Positions 1 through 10,560 of a stretch of 64,000 nt of DNA are shown one piece after another; position 1 is the stretch's first letter, and each line of letters starts with the position of its first letter. Position numbers and translations under genes: made by a program. The DNA is taken from positions 24,335,501-24,399,500 of the forward strand of contig NC_071342.1 in assembly GCF_027744825.2 (NCBI RefSeq), given 5' to 3'. This DNA is from Synchiropus splendidus. Lineage: Eukaryota; Chordata; Actinopteri; Syngnathiformes; Callionymidae. Below the pieces are notes generated by a model. That model was not told the DNA's origin and did not search any database. It was given only the letters and a program-made list of their open reading frames with translations.

Positions 1-1554
1 AGTCTGGACGAAGTGAGCCGATGCTGATCCACTGAGTTGTTGATCTTGGTCGCCCTCTGTAACATACAAACGTGTGCCGCCAACAAACTCAAATAATAGC
101 CTCAGTCTGTTATATGCTTTGATTTGGTGATTATTAGAAATATTTGTATTATTAAAACTCTGATCTTTTTTAATTGTAACGGAAATAAAAACACCTGACA
201 AAGGCAGGCAGCACTGAAGTCGTCGTGTTGATGTTTTCTAACCAGAAAGAAAACATCCAGTTCATGGATTAATGATAATGAGCGTGTTTTACCACACGCC
301 TCGTGCAGCCTCTCTCTGAGCAAGTACCGTCGAGGCCATGCGCTCAGACGCACTTGCCTTGATGATGTCATGATGTGTGCATCGATACACGCACCCTGAA
401 ATGTGGGGCTTGATGTGGCATGGACACAGAGAGCGCAGTGAAAGAGTTTTGGAGGAAGAAAAGCTCCATTATGTCGCCTTCCTTGTGGCCATCCTGCGTC
501 GATGTTCAGTCGCGCCAACTTCCGATCACTCGAGTCTCAGACGCAGGAAGAAAATTCATTTTTATTCAGAAGGAAAGTCTTCCAGTCACACTCGTGTTCA
601 CCTCAATAGTGCTATCACTGTATCCTCTCGCAACAATCGCCAGAGTTGGGCCGTACAAGTGCTGGTTTCCAGGTCAGTGAGACCCAACCGTGTTGGTTTA
701 GGTAACTCTGGTGGTCAAAGAGCGACCTCTGACCCCTCCCTCCTTGCTGAAAAGATACCCCGAGCGCTGAGGTCAGCCACTACTTTCCTAATCGGTACAC
801 CAGGATCGCTAATCTTGGTAGCTGAAGTATGGATTGAGTTACATGCGGCGGAGCAGCCGACAGTGGCGCGCCGCCGCGCTCAATACAAACTTTGGAATCA
901 TGGCGCAGATTGTTGGTAATAGCCGCTTTTGTAGTTGAATGGAGGAGAGGTTTGACCCCCTCTCACCCCCTTCCTCTCCCCCCAAACATCCCCTCCTTTA
1001 CACCAAACCCCCCCCCTTTTTTTCATCCTTTGGGAGTGAATGTGCGGCGGCTGTTAAGGATTCAACAAGTGACACAAAGAGGGGACCACGTGACCTGCGT
1101 TTCTTAGCCTCTTCATTATTGTGGTGGAATAGCAAGTAGGGCCATTCTGAATCAGCAAATCAAGACCAGCCGCACTTCAAAGAGTCGGGATTTTAGAATT
1201 CCCTCCATGCAGAATACATTTTTTCTTCTTGTGCATGGCGCTTGATTTGTTGAACAGTTAGGAATCACGCATTATTGCCGGAATCGAGCCCTACGAGGAG
1301 CCACTTTGTGCCGCAGTGAATCGCCACAAATCCCTATGGCAAATAAAGTTTCTGGCTTGTGTCTCGTGTTACTTATGATGGGCGGCCATGTCTGTCCCTG
1401 AGGCCGGCTGTGGTTTCTTTGGCTAAGTAAACAATAACCTGGCTTAACACATGTGTACTTAGCTAATGGAAAGTTCCTCTCCCCCTTAACCCCCTGTGAG
1501 CCGGTGACAATGGCCGCCGTCACAAACTCCCTGTCGCCGAGGAATCCACGGTGA

Positions 1555-1860
1555 ACATCCCAGAGCGGTGGCTGCCAGTCCAGCTAAGCTATGCTAATGA
1601 GGCAACCGCAGCAGAACATGTCATTCACAAATTACTGGTTTGATTTTGAAGCAAGAAACGCGCTTTGTTTGGGGTTAGGTGGCGTGGAGCGAGGAGCACT
1701 CCAGTTAATGTTTTTGTTTGGATTTGAGCTCTCAGTGTAAACACGCAGGAGGATGTGGAGGGAAAGAAAATCAGTTGTCAGTTTCCACGAGTGTCATCCA
1801 AACACACTCTCTGGTAATTATCTGAAACGTGTAATTATCTCGGGCTGCTCTTCGCAGTGA
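1555..1860. promoter_or_regulatory. candidate conserved non-coding block with paired homeodomain/GATA motifs
   Basis: Non-repetitive sequence with an octamer-like ATGCTAAT (1591-1598) and two identical GTAATTATCT decamers (1814-1823, 1831-1840). Each decamer combines a TAATTA homeodomain core with a GATA-type AGATAA on the other strand. The conservation claim is inference without alignment. Confidence 0.3.
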
Positions 1861-4323
1861 GGTTAATGCACCAGTTTGAGGGAGAAAAAAGCCCATTGAA
1901 GATACCTGACGGCGATTCGTCGCCGCATACTTCACGCACTCAAGAGACCAAATCCACTTTTCCTTCGCACCTCCTGCAGCAATTAGAAGGTTATTTCAAC
2001 TTCCTTTGTCGGCTGTCAAGAGTTGGCGAAGAGCGCCAAAGAAAAAAAGAAGGGAGGAGTGGTCTTCTCTTGAAGCGCGCATGCCATTATGACCGGTTTC
2101 TTTTCAGTTTGGAAGCGCTAATATTCCAGCAAAGGGAGGAGAGGGGTGGAGAGGACTGCAACACACTTGCCTGGCCGGTTATCAGAGAGGCAGATCCTGC
2201 TTTATCTTGCAGTGCAAACACAAGTTTATAATAGTTGCCCTTTCAGCCCCTTTCACTAACAGCTTCTCCAGGATCCGCTTCACTTGGTGGCCACTGTTAT
2301 TGGCTGACCATCTTGCTGCTGCAGCTAATGGCATTCCTGCTGGTTGAAACTAGAGGAAGCAGCGCTGCTGCAAAGGTCAGAAATGGTGTTAAAAGAAACA
2401 AGCGTGTTGAACTGATGCACCAAAGAATTCTGGGGGATGGAGTAGTCCGTCTGTCTCTTTTGATTCAGACCCACAGCCCTTTCCACGACCTTCTTAGTTA
2501 AAGGTAATGTGTGGAAGTGAGGCGGAAACACCAGTATTTCAGTGCCGTCTTGCTGTGTGTCTGTTCATGCAAATCAGCCAGTAAATATTGCGTTAATTAA
2601 GATGATCCAGCACAATAGAAATGATTGTAATACCGTAATAGTGCTTCGTTTGGAATTATAATGAAGACTGCCATGAACTTTAATGGGTCTCATTGTTTGC
2701 AAACATTTGCCACATCTCCTACCAGCATGAAAATACGGTACGTGACATGTTTTTCAGCCGTGGCTGTTTCAGATCTACATGTTTACGCTGTTCCATGGAA
2801 TTCCTTCTCAGAAGGAAGTTTTTTTTCCCCCTTGTTTCAGATACAGATTCTTGAGAATGCTGTTGTTATGTAGTGCGCTGTTCAGGAAGTAGAACCTGAC
2901 TGACAGTCTGGTGCACTCATGCCTGCTTTGCTCTGAGGGAGAACCGGATCCGTTCTCAAACCTTCTGAACCAAAGGATGTGTCTCACCTCAGACCATACG
3001 CAATGTTCGATTCGCCAGCGCACTTTTCTCACGACAGCTGTCACGTTTGTCTCAGCCTGGAAAATAAAGCAGTGAATTCTAAAACAATCCCTCGACCATC
3101 TATGAGACCGTGCGGCTAACACCAGGCCCTCACCATAATCTCAGAACCTAAACCGACCCATACTCGGTTTGAGTGTTTTTCTACGCTCGTATACTTTATC
3201 GCCTCAGCTTAACACCAAAAAATAGCAAATCTCATTTCCAATGCCTCATCCTGTTCCCACTAAATTGTCTCATCACCAACCATTTCATTTCGTCTGTGGA
3301 CCACAGTGGTATTATTTTTGACACAATTCACAATTTACTGAACAGATGATTAAGTCTCTGGGAGCTGTCGACTATCAACAAGGGAAACCTTTCTTCTATT
3401 TCGTATCAGTCCGATTCCCAAACAATGTTTATGCAGTGAGGAACCACTGGAGTGAAGTCAGTCCGACATGTGAACACAGTCAAGTATGCACATGTGATTA
3501 TTCCGGTGCAGTCTGTGGAGCGGGGAGAAAAGTAAATATCCATATCATCACAGAAAGATAATGCACAGTGGAGGAAAGAGGGTGGGGCTGGTGGAGTGAA
3601 GGAGAGTGAAGCACAACAACCTTAACCATTATCTTTATTATTGCAAATGAATAGGCAAGGCAACATTTCTTGCATGACTGCTTGTATGATATGGAGTCTG
3701 GCACAGCGAGGAGGGGAACCCCCCCCCCCGCATCTTAGATGCGGCACAATGAGAAAGCATTGAATTGGAATGCCTCGCTGATCATAGCGGAATCAGAATT
3801 TCCAGCAAGGAAAATCTTTTCACGGCGAATTAGGGTGGCGCAGGAAAGAGAAATGGTAATGAAAAAAAGAAGGTATGCGCGTCTCAGGAACGGGGTTCCC
3901 TCCGCTTTGACGCGGCAGATTTAGGAACTCGACAGCACCACGTGGAAAATTGAATTTACCCATCAATTAAGCATTGAGCAAATCATTTCAGACTGCAGAC
4001 AGACAGACGTGAGGACAGAGAGGGGAGGATGACGGCGGCTCTCGGGCTCGAGATCAAAACTGTGCTGTGCAGACAGACTTGTGTCTCAGTCGCCTCTTGT
4101 TATGCATCTCTTTTACATTTAGATACACTGAGGTGGTGGCGTGCCGTTGTTTTAGTACAGGGTGTGTGTGTGTGTGTGTGTCTGTGTGTGTTCCAAGTGT
4201 GTGCGTTTGTTCAGCACAGTTGCACTGTGATGTGTTTGCAAAAGGCAGATAAAGGTATTTACATGAACTCAAGCTAAGTGACCCAAAGAATCTGGCTGTA
4301 CTGATGTGTGACCTGGATGCACT

Positions 4324-4324
<1 letters not shown>

Positions 4325-4384
<60 letters not shown>

Positions 4385-4401
4385 GTGCGTGTGTGCGTGT
4401 G

Positions 4402-4448
<47 letters not shown>
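4325..4448. repeat. (GT)n/(GTGC)n microsatellite, 124 bp of unbroken purine-pyrimidine alternation
   Basis: A (GT) block passes through GTGTGTGC units into about eleven GTGC units, with no break in purine-pyrimidine alternation from 4325 to 4448. A shorter (GT) tract lies at 4162-4191. Such alternation favours Z-DNA under negative supercoiling. The long Val-Cys reading frame across it is an artefact. Confidence 0.97.
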
Positions 4449-4488
4449 CATCTCGCCCATGTGTGTATTAATTGTGTGCTAGATCAGT

Positions 4489-4765
4489 GTGGGCCCAGTG
4501 GAGTCGCAGGGCCGCCTGTGATTATAAATAAACTCCCCATCCCTGTGGAGATGCCACCAGGCCTTGTCTCGGCCCCGCCCCCTTTCCCATGGGGCTGCAG
4601 CGGCCACCTCCCAACAGGCCAGAGCCGCCTTTTGTTCAATTACAGCGAGCGCACAACGTTGCCATTTCCCCTTTGCGTTGTAATTATGCGTTTGAGTGGG
4701 ATTTGTAGCAGAATTAAAGGGTGTTTTAATACCAGCAGTCATACATAAACAAGTTAATTTTAAAG
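4489..4765. promoter_or_regulatory. candidate conserved non-coding block
   Basis: A dense, repeat-free stretch lies directly after the GT/GTGC tract and ends at a (GCA)5-6 run (about 4765-4781). It contains attataaataaact, ccttttgttcaattacag (SOX-like CCTTTGTT variant plus a CAATTA core), gttgtaattatgcg and gttaattttaaag. This mix of AT-rich homeodomain cores in moderate-GC sequence is typical of vertebrate developmental enhancers. By eye only. Confidence 0.35.
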
Positions 4766-5689
4766 CAGCAGCAGCAGCAGCGAAAGCCAAGCTCCACTCT
4801 TTCTGCTGAGAGCATGTGTTCTGGATTACGTCACCAGCAGAGTCCTTCGATTGGGTTTTCGCAGCCGCGACAAAGAACTCGCACCGGTGGAAAAAGAGGT
4901 CCTGGTCATGTTCCACGTCCCTGGCATCTCCAGTTTCTCAGTCCGTCATGTCTGTCGTTGCAGAGCTTCAAATATTACAGTTATATTGTCCATGTAAGCA
5001 CCGAATTATAACTCCATAGCGGGGGAACATCAAACGGGCCCTAATAGACCCCAAATGTTTTGAATTTGCCGTCCTGTAATTTATGTCCATGAGTCAGAAC
5101 GTTTGGTGATAAACGAATGCTGCGATGTGAGTAACTATTCTCAAGAACAGAAAAGTCAGAGCCATGAGATTTCAGATTGAAACCAGGCTGTCGCTCAGCT
5201 TGCCTCCCCTCTCATTCCCTCTGTGGGTTTCATCCCTCACGTCGTCCTGAAAGAGCAAAGAATGAAAAAGCAGCCCTTGATTCCTGCTTCGTTTGATTTG
5301 GCAGAGCCGCCGTCCCCGCACACAGGTGACTGCCGAGCAAGTGCCTGCCGTCGCTCCTTTTGCTTTAGTCACGTGATCGCAGAGTGTGTGGCAACACAAA
5401 GAAATGCATTTTCTGTGCCTTTGAACTCACTTTTCCCTCTTGTTCTCTGCACTGTTGTTACGTTTCAGGAGCAAAAGAGATACAAGGCAACATCTGGTTC
5501 AGTTTGTTGCTGCTTTTAATGCCGAATGAGAAGTGTGTTTGTGCGTCAACGCTGAAGATTTGTGTGATCACGCGCTGGGCGTGTGTTGGTCCCGAGCAGT
5601 GGAAGAAAATACTGCACTTGAAAAGCTTCAAAAACTCATTTACAAACTTCACTTATATACACAGTAATGTGTGTATTATTTTCTCACTT

Positions 5690-5940
5690 GAGTCAGTTGA
5701 TAATTCAAAACTAATTTTAGAGTGTATAGAAAGATAAAAGAAAAAAAAAATGGGAGAAAAAAAAATTTTTCCCCCACTTTTTAAAAGTTCTGTGGCAGAG
5801 GACCAACATTGCCATTTACAAACAGCAATACACAAATTGGTAATGACAATGAAACATTTTAAACCTAAAAAATTTTCAACTAAAAACATTAATAAAAATA
5901 TAATCATAAAAATAATAATAAAAAATAAATGAAAAACACT
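5690..5940. repeat. AT-rich low-complexity patch
   Basis: The patch includes runs of A (about 5739-5749 and 5757-5764), an A9-T5-C5 stretch with partial dyad symmetry near 5750-5775, and an AATA-rich end at 5880-5935. No element was recognised. Confidence 0.8.
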
Positions 5941-6567
5941 AGATCAGAACTTGAGTTTTATACGTGAGTTAGATAGATTCCCAAGACTGTCGGAAGCTAG
6001 TTAGTTAATTAGAGTGAGGTTTAGTTAAATGGTTAGTAACCTTTAGTTAAAAGTTCCTGCCTCAAACATTTGAAAACAACAATAAGAGCTGAAACATGAA
6101 AGATCCTCTGCGTTTTGCAACTCTCAGGGAGAAACAAATTGAGATAGTCCCGCCGACACATCTTTCATATTCGAAGCATCAGGTTCTGTTCAGTCACTCA
6201 TGTGTTCTTCATGTTTCTTCCCTATTCTGCAATTTAAATAAATCACATTAGTCATTGATTTTTGTTTAACTTTGTGTCCAAACACAGGATTTGCAGCTCC
6301 ACTTTTAGTTCTTTACCTCTCTCCCTGCATCTCTCCTGCTGGCCGACTCCGCGTGGATGACATCACTCTCTGGCACTGACTCCATTCTATCTTAAGTTGT
6401 AGCTGTTTTGTATTTTCATCTGCAAGTGGTTTGAGCCAAATGGAGGCAGCCGGGGTTTGCATGCCTCAGAACGCTGTGAACTAATACAACATGTTCACAT
6501 ACTATTCATCTGGGCTTTTTCTTTTTCATTGAGCCTTCATGGAATCCTCATTCTGCTGTGCAGGAAA

Positions 6568-6588
6568 ACACACACACACACACACACA
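6568..6588. repeat. (AC)n microsatellite close upstream of the 112 bp exon
   Basis: Twenty-one bases of AC dinucleotide about 100 bp before the splice acceptor at 6686. Confidence 0.95.
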
Positions 6589-6686
6589 AATGAGAAAAAT
6601 GATTGATTTCTTTTTTTGTAATGTCGGGATTGAGAAGTCAGATGAAATGGTACCTGACTAGCTGGTCTTGTCTGTGTCTTTGACAG

Positions 6687-6798
6687 ACGTCCTGGAACAG
6701 GGATCACGACGACACGGCGTCCACGCGCTCCGGAGGCACGCCGGGACCGTCCAGCGGAGGACACACGTCGCACAGTGGAGACAACAGCAGCGAACAAG
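6687..6798 (+). CDS. meis1: meis1 coding exon (acidic/Ser-Gly linker upstream of the homeodomain)
   Basis: This 112 bp exon reads in frame from its first base as [20 protein letters not shown], continues [17 protein letters not shown], and ends on the first base of a Gly codon (phase 0 in, phase 1 out). The acceptor is tttgacag|acgtcc and the donor is caag|gtagga. It is the low-complexity linker between the N-terminal PBC-interaction region and the homeodomain of MEIS proteins. The residues [12 protein letters not shown] fit MEIS1; MEIS2 has an A-S-Q variant at this place. Mammalian MEIS1 has Pro where this exon starts with Thr, as far as I recall. The size matches the 112 bp I recall for the equivalent vertebrate MEIS exon. 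The preceding exon lies upstream of the window. Identity is very secure; the a/b teleost copy is not resolved. Confidence 0.95.
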
Positions 6799-7261
6799 GT
6801 AGGAGACATGCAGCTTATCTCTCCCATCTTCTGTGACTGGGTCGGACAAATGAATCAAAGATGTCCCCGGCCTTTCAGGCGCTTGTATCTGAGGGCTAAT
6901 GGGACGCAGAGCTCTCATTGGCTTGGGTCAGTTAGAAAGAGGCTTCTGGACCTGCTAGGGATTTGCTTTCTTGCTCCGGGAGAGTTTGGCAGACATGCCG
7001 GTGGCTCATGTTCAGCTGCTGGCATCCGAGCCTCTGCTTCCCGGTGCCAACTTGTGACCTGCGTGCATGTTTTAAGTTACGCTCCAAGCTTTACATCCAA
7101 ACATATTTGGTTTGTTTTCACGGGAATTTGCTTGCATTAAATCGACACGGATCAGATTGTATCGTTTCTTTGGCAGAGTTACCTGCCAGAGAATTTTCCA
7201 GGAATATTTCGGCACGGCAGGACTTTAACTCTTGAGTGCAGCACTGAGAGGAGACAAGCCC

Positions 7262-7432
7262 ATAAATCGGTGGTCGACACGTGAAAGTGCTAGGGTCTGT
7301 TGTTCGAGTCTTCGCAGTAAGAGGGCCTGCCCCGCCACTCAGAGGCCCGCGTGAGGAATCTTGGTCCAAATTTGGGTTTGGTGGGCAAAGGTTGTGTCAG
7401 GGAGAGCATCTGGTGTGACACCTGTGCCAAGT
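7262..7432 (+). mobile_element. tRNA-derived teleost SINE (old copy)
   Basis: The head has a clear RNA polymerase III B-box-like GTTCGAGTC at 7312-7320 and a degenerate A-box region near 7270. The tail, gttgtgtcagggagagcatc followed by tggtgtgacacctgtgccaa (about 7391-7430), closely resembles the common fish SINE tail of the form GTCAGGAAGGGCATCYGGYGTAAAACCTGTGCCAA. I recognise that pattern from pufferfish- and medaka-type genomes. No target-site duplication was found. The subfamily is not assigned; substitutions suggest an old, inactive copy. Confidence 0.68.
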
Positions 7433-7708
7433 AAGAGCTGCCCCTGTTAAACAGTACAACATTGTGACAGCAGAAGCCATCCTGTTTTCCTCAATGGTGC
7501 GGCACCAGCAGTGAAGTGAAAATATTACTGGAGTCTGAATTGAGTGCATCAAATGTTTGGTGAATTCTTTCATTGCATTTTCACCCAAAAAAATCCAGAA
7601 ACAGCACCTCTCGGTCCATTGCTCTTTATATCTTGCATTGTTTGGGTTCCTCTGTGTGTCTTTCTGGAAGTGACAATACAACTCTACATTTGATTTTATT
7701 TCATGTTT

Positions 7709-7714
<6 letters not shown>

Positions 7715-7794
<80 letters not shown>
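7715..7794. repeat. (AT)40 microsatellite
   Basis: Eighty bases of pure AT dinucleotide preceded by a T-run. It is self-complementary, so it can extrude as a cruciform, and it is likely to be length-polymorphic. Confidence 0.98.
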
Positions 7795-7798
<4 letters not shown>

Positions 7799-9959
7799 AA
7801 TTAAATTTTAATTACAGTGGTAAAATTGTCTTTCTCTCTGCGTACTCCTTGTGTACACTTGTAGCCCGTCTGTTTGCGTGTGCCTGGCTAGGGTTAAGGT
7901 GAGCTGTCTCTAGTGCCACAGAATAAAAAAGTGCCGCAAAAATCACATGCCCTCTGCATGTTGATATCATACGCATAAAGATCACAATGTTTAAGCTTCA
8001 GTCTTCGCTCTTCTTAAACGCATGTGACTCGAGCAGAAGTAAACAAAGCATTACTCAAGTACTGACTACCGAGTAGTGTCCCTGTTTTGGGCTACCAATG
8101 TATACAGTACAGTACATGGTGCTGTATGCTTCATGTCATCCAGTGAGGGGCCCCAGGTGTTTGGTTGGCTCAGACCGTGAAGCAGCCGCCATCATTATTC
8201 CATCATTTAAAAGTAGAATGTTTTCAGGAGAAATACGCTCAAATAAATGTAAATCCAGATGAACGTTACAACAGAAACCATGTCTGTTTCATGATTCAGG
8301 TCACGACTGAGGAGCACAAAGTATTTAACCTGAGATGTGTGTTTGAGAGGGCAGCAGTGGGACAATTAGGAGAGCGGGGGGGCTTGCAGAGCAACTGTAG
8401 GCAAAAAAACCACTTCATATATTATTGAAGGAGATGTGGAGACGAGCAGTTTGCAGGGTTGCCAGAGCCAGGAGGCAGAGCCCGGCCGAGAGCAGAGGGC
8501 GCCGCCATGCCTTCCACACCAGCGAGCAGCCATTTGTATCGTCAACGCACAACATTCTGTCTCTCCCTTTTGTCCTTTTGTGCCTCTCACACCGCGTCTC
8601 GTCCTTAACACTCGCGATCAGTCGCTCTTTCTTCCCGCTCGCTCATGCCCTCGCCGGCACAGACACCGAGAGCGGCCCGGAGACGGACGTGCAGCGAGGT
8701 GAAATAACAGCCACACAGAGAGACGGTGTGGAGCCGATCCAAACTGGGAGGGAAAAAATGAATGAAATTATGAGGGAAGACAAAGCAACATTGAGTGTGT
8801 GTGTGTGTTTGTCTACCTCTGATGACTAATGGTCCTGTGCAGCCAGCCGCCATCTGATTGGTGGCTTTAATGAGCGAGCTCTGTGCCGAGTTCGGGCTGC
8901 TGCTTCTGTCACCTTTGCCCTCTATTGACCAAACTGACACTTCATTTTTCACATCTTTCCAATTACAGACTCACCCTTTATGTCGGCAAGCCTCTCGCTC
9001 TGGTACTTTATCCTCCTGCTGGCTCCTCTGACTTTCGCCTTGATCGTAGTCGGCTGTTGGTACCGCCCATTTGTGGCGTCTGAGCGTGTTTCTGGAGCTT
9101 CATCCGCACGTTTCACAAGGGCGACCAGAACCAGGATGTTGGCTGATGTTCACTGAAGTGGTGGCAGTTTGACATGCGACAAACTTAACAATGTTGTGCA
9201 TTGATAACATCAACTCAAGATTGAGATAATGACAAATCCATAAGCCTAAGACAATGGCATATTGTTTACTTTTTCTAACAGCCTCAACTCTTTCATTCTT
9301 GGCTGTATGTCATGCACTTATGTGGTCCATTTGTTGACATCCTGCAAGTAAGAACCGGCTACATGTCGATGATGAGCTCGACCAAATGAAGGAAGTCGGA
9401 CAGCTATTCATATTTTGTCAGGATCAACCCGAGCTTCTCCTCTCTGGCAACCTCTATCCAGCAGTTATTAAACAAGCCATCTCACCCACAACTTTTCTAA
9501 AAAGAATGTCAAGAACAAAAGCCTGCCTGAGCAGAATTCTATGTTTTTGGTGGTGGCTCAGCAGATATTTGACATTTTGGCTGGAGCAGAGACTTGAATC
9601 ATTGTAGCTCACTGGATCATGATCAATGTTGCTCCCGACACGTTATCAACAACCAACGCCACAGTGCGCCCTGTAATGCCGTTGGTCAGAATCTCGCATG
9701 CTGAAACCGCAGCGCTCAGTGATTATGGCTCCGTCAGGACGTATCAGGTTTCCAACATCCGACGAGTTATTTGCATGTTTGCTGCTACTGTACCTCCCTC
9801 CGTCTCAGGACGGCGCTGAGCACCGCGGGGCATTTTGGACAGGTTTCAGGTTTTGGTGGGTTTGACTGATCACTGCCACGTCATATTGGCCCTGGAAAAG
9901 TGTGTGTCAGTCAGTCAGTAATCCCAGTAAGCTGGTTATTTATCTGTTTGTCACTTTGC

Positions 9960-10560
9960 TTGCTCTTCCCCCCCCCTTTCATCTTCACATCCTCCCTCTC
10001 TCCTCTGGTTTCCCTTGTCTCCCACCTACTCTCTTTCATTTTTCTCGGGAACCCTGTGTATCTTTGTGCTTTTCCGCTCTCCTCCCCTTTCTCTTCCTCC
10101 CACTCTCTCCAAAACGGCACCTCTGTTTATCTCCTTCTACCTTTCCTTCACCTCTCTTTGTTCGCCTCTCCCTCTCCACCAACTTCTTTATGTCATCTTT
10201 TCCTCTCATCTCTCCAACCACTGTTTCTGTTCCTGCCTCACTCTTCCCCCCCCACTCCTTTTTTCTAACGGGTTTATTCATGCCTTCTCTAGTGTTGCTC
10301 TCCCTCTCAAGCCTTAGAAAGATTACTTTCTCTCTGACCTTTTCCTCTTCGTCTCCTCTCATGCCTGTACTGCTGTTAATATCTTCTCCCTCGTCCTCCC
10401 CTCCATCTTTTTCTTCTGCTGATTCCATCCGCTCTCTTACACCTGCACCTCCTCTGGCTCTCTATTACAATTTACAGCTTGTGTCTTTTCATCTCTGTGC
10501 TCCCTCTTTGCCCCTTCATCGCTCTATCCTCCTCCTCTGGATGGTCCAGCCACACTCTGC
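9960..10560. repeat. C/T-rich polypyrimidine region on the + strand
   Basis: About 600 bases are dominated by C and T on the + strand (TCC, CTT and CTCT mixtures, C-runs at about 9970-9977 and 10247-10254) with few purine interruptions. It supports long chance reading frames on both strands (225 codons +, 130 codons -). These are rich in Ser/Pro/Leu/Phe or Glu/Arg/Lys and are not credible proteins. Confidence 0.85.

Larger units (their letters stand above)
1..6686 (+). other. meis1: 3' part of the meis1 intron upstream of the 112 bp exon
   Basis: No coding exon could be recognised here. The stretch holds a candidate regulatory block near 1555-1860, a long (GT)/(GTGC) tract at 4325-4448, a candidate conserved block at 4489-4765 and an AT-rich low-complexity patch at 5690-5940. 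C-runs occur at about 1006-1016 and 3720-3729. The remaining parts (roughly 1-1550, 1860-4150 and 4770-5690) look like unremarkable single-copy intron by eye. The ORFs of 60-180 codons here overlap on both strands and show no domain I know. Confidence 0.85.

Noticed and set aside
4308..4748. 146-codon frame beginning with a Cys-Val repeat
   Set aside because: Microsatellite translation running into a non-coding block.
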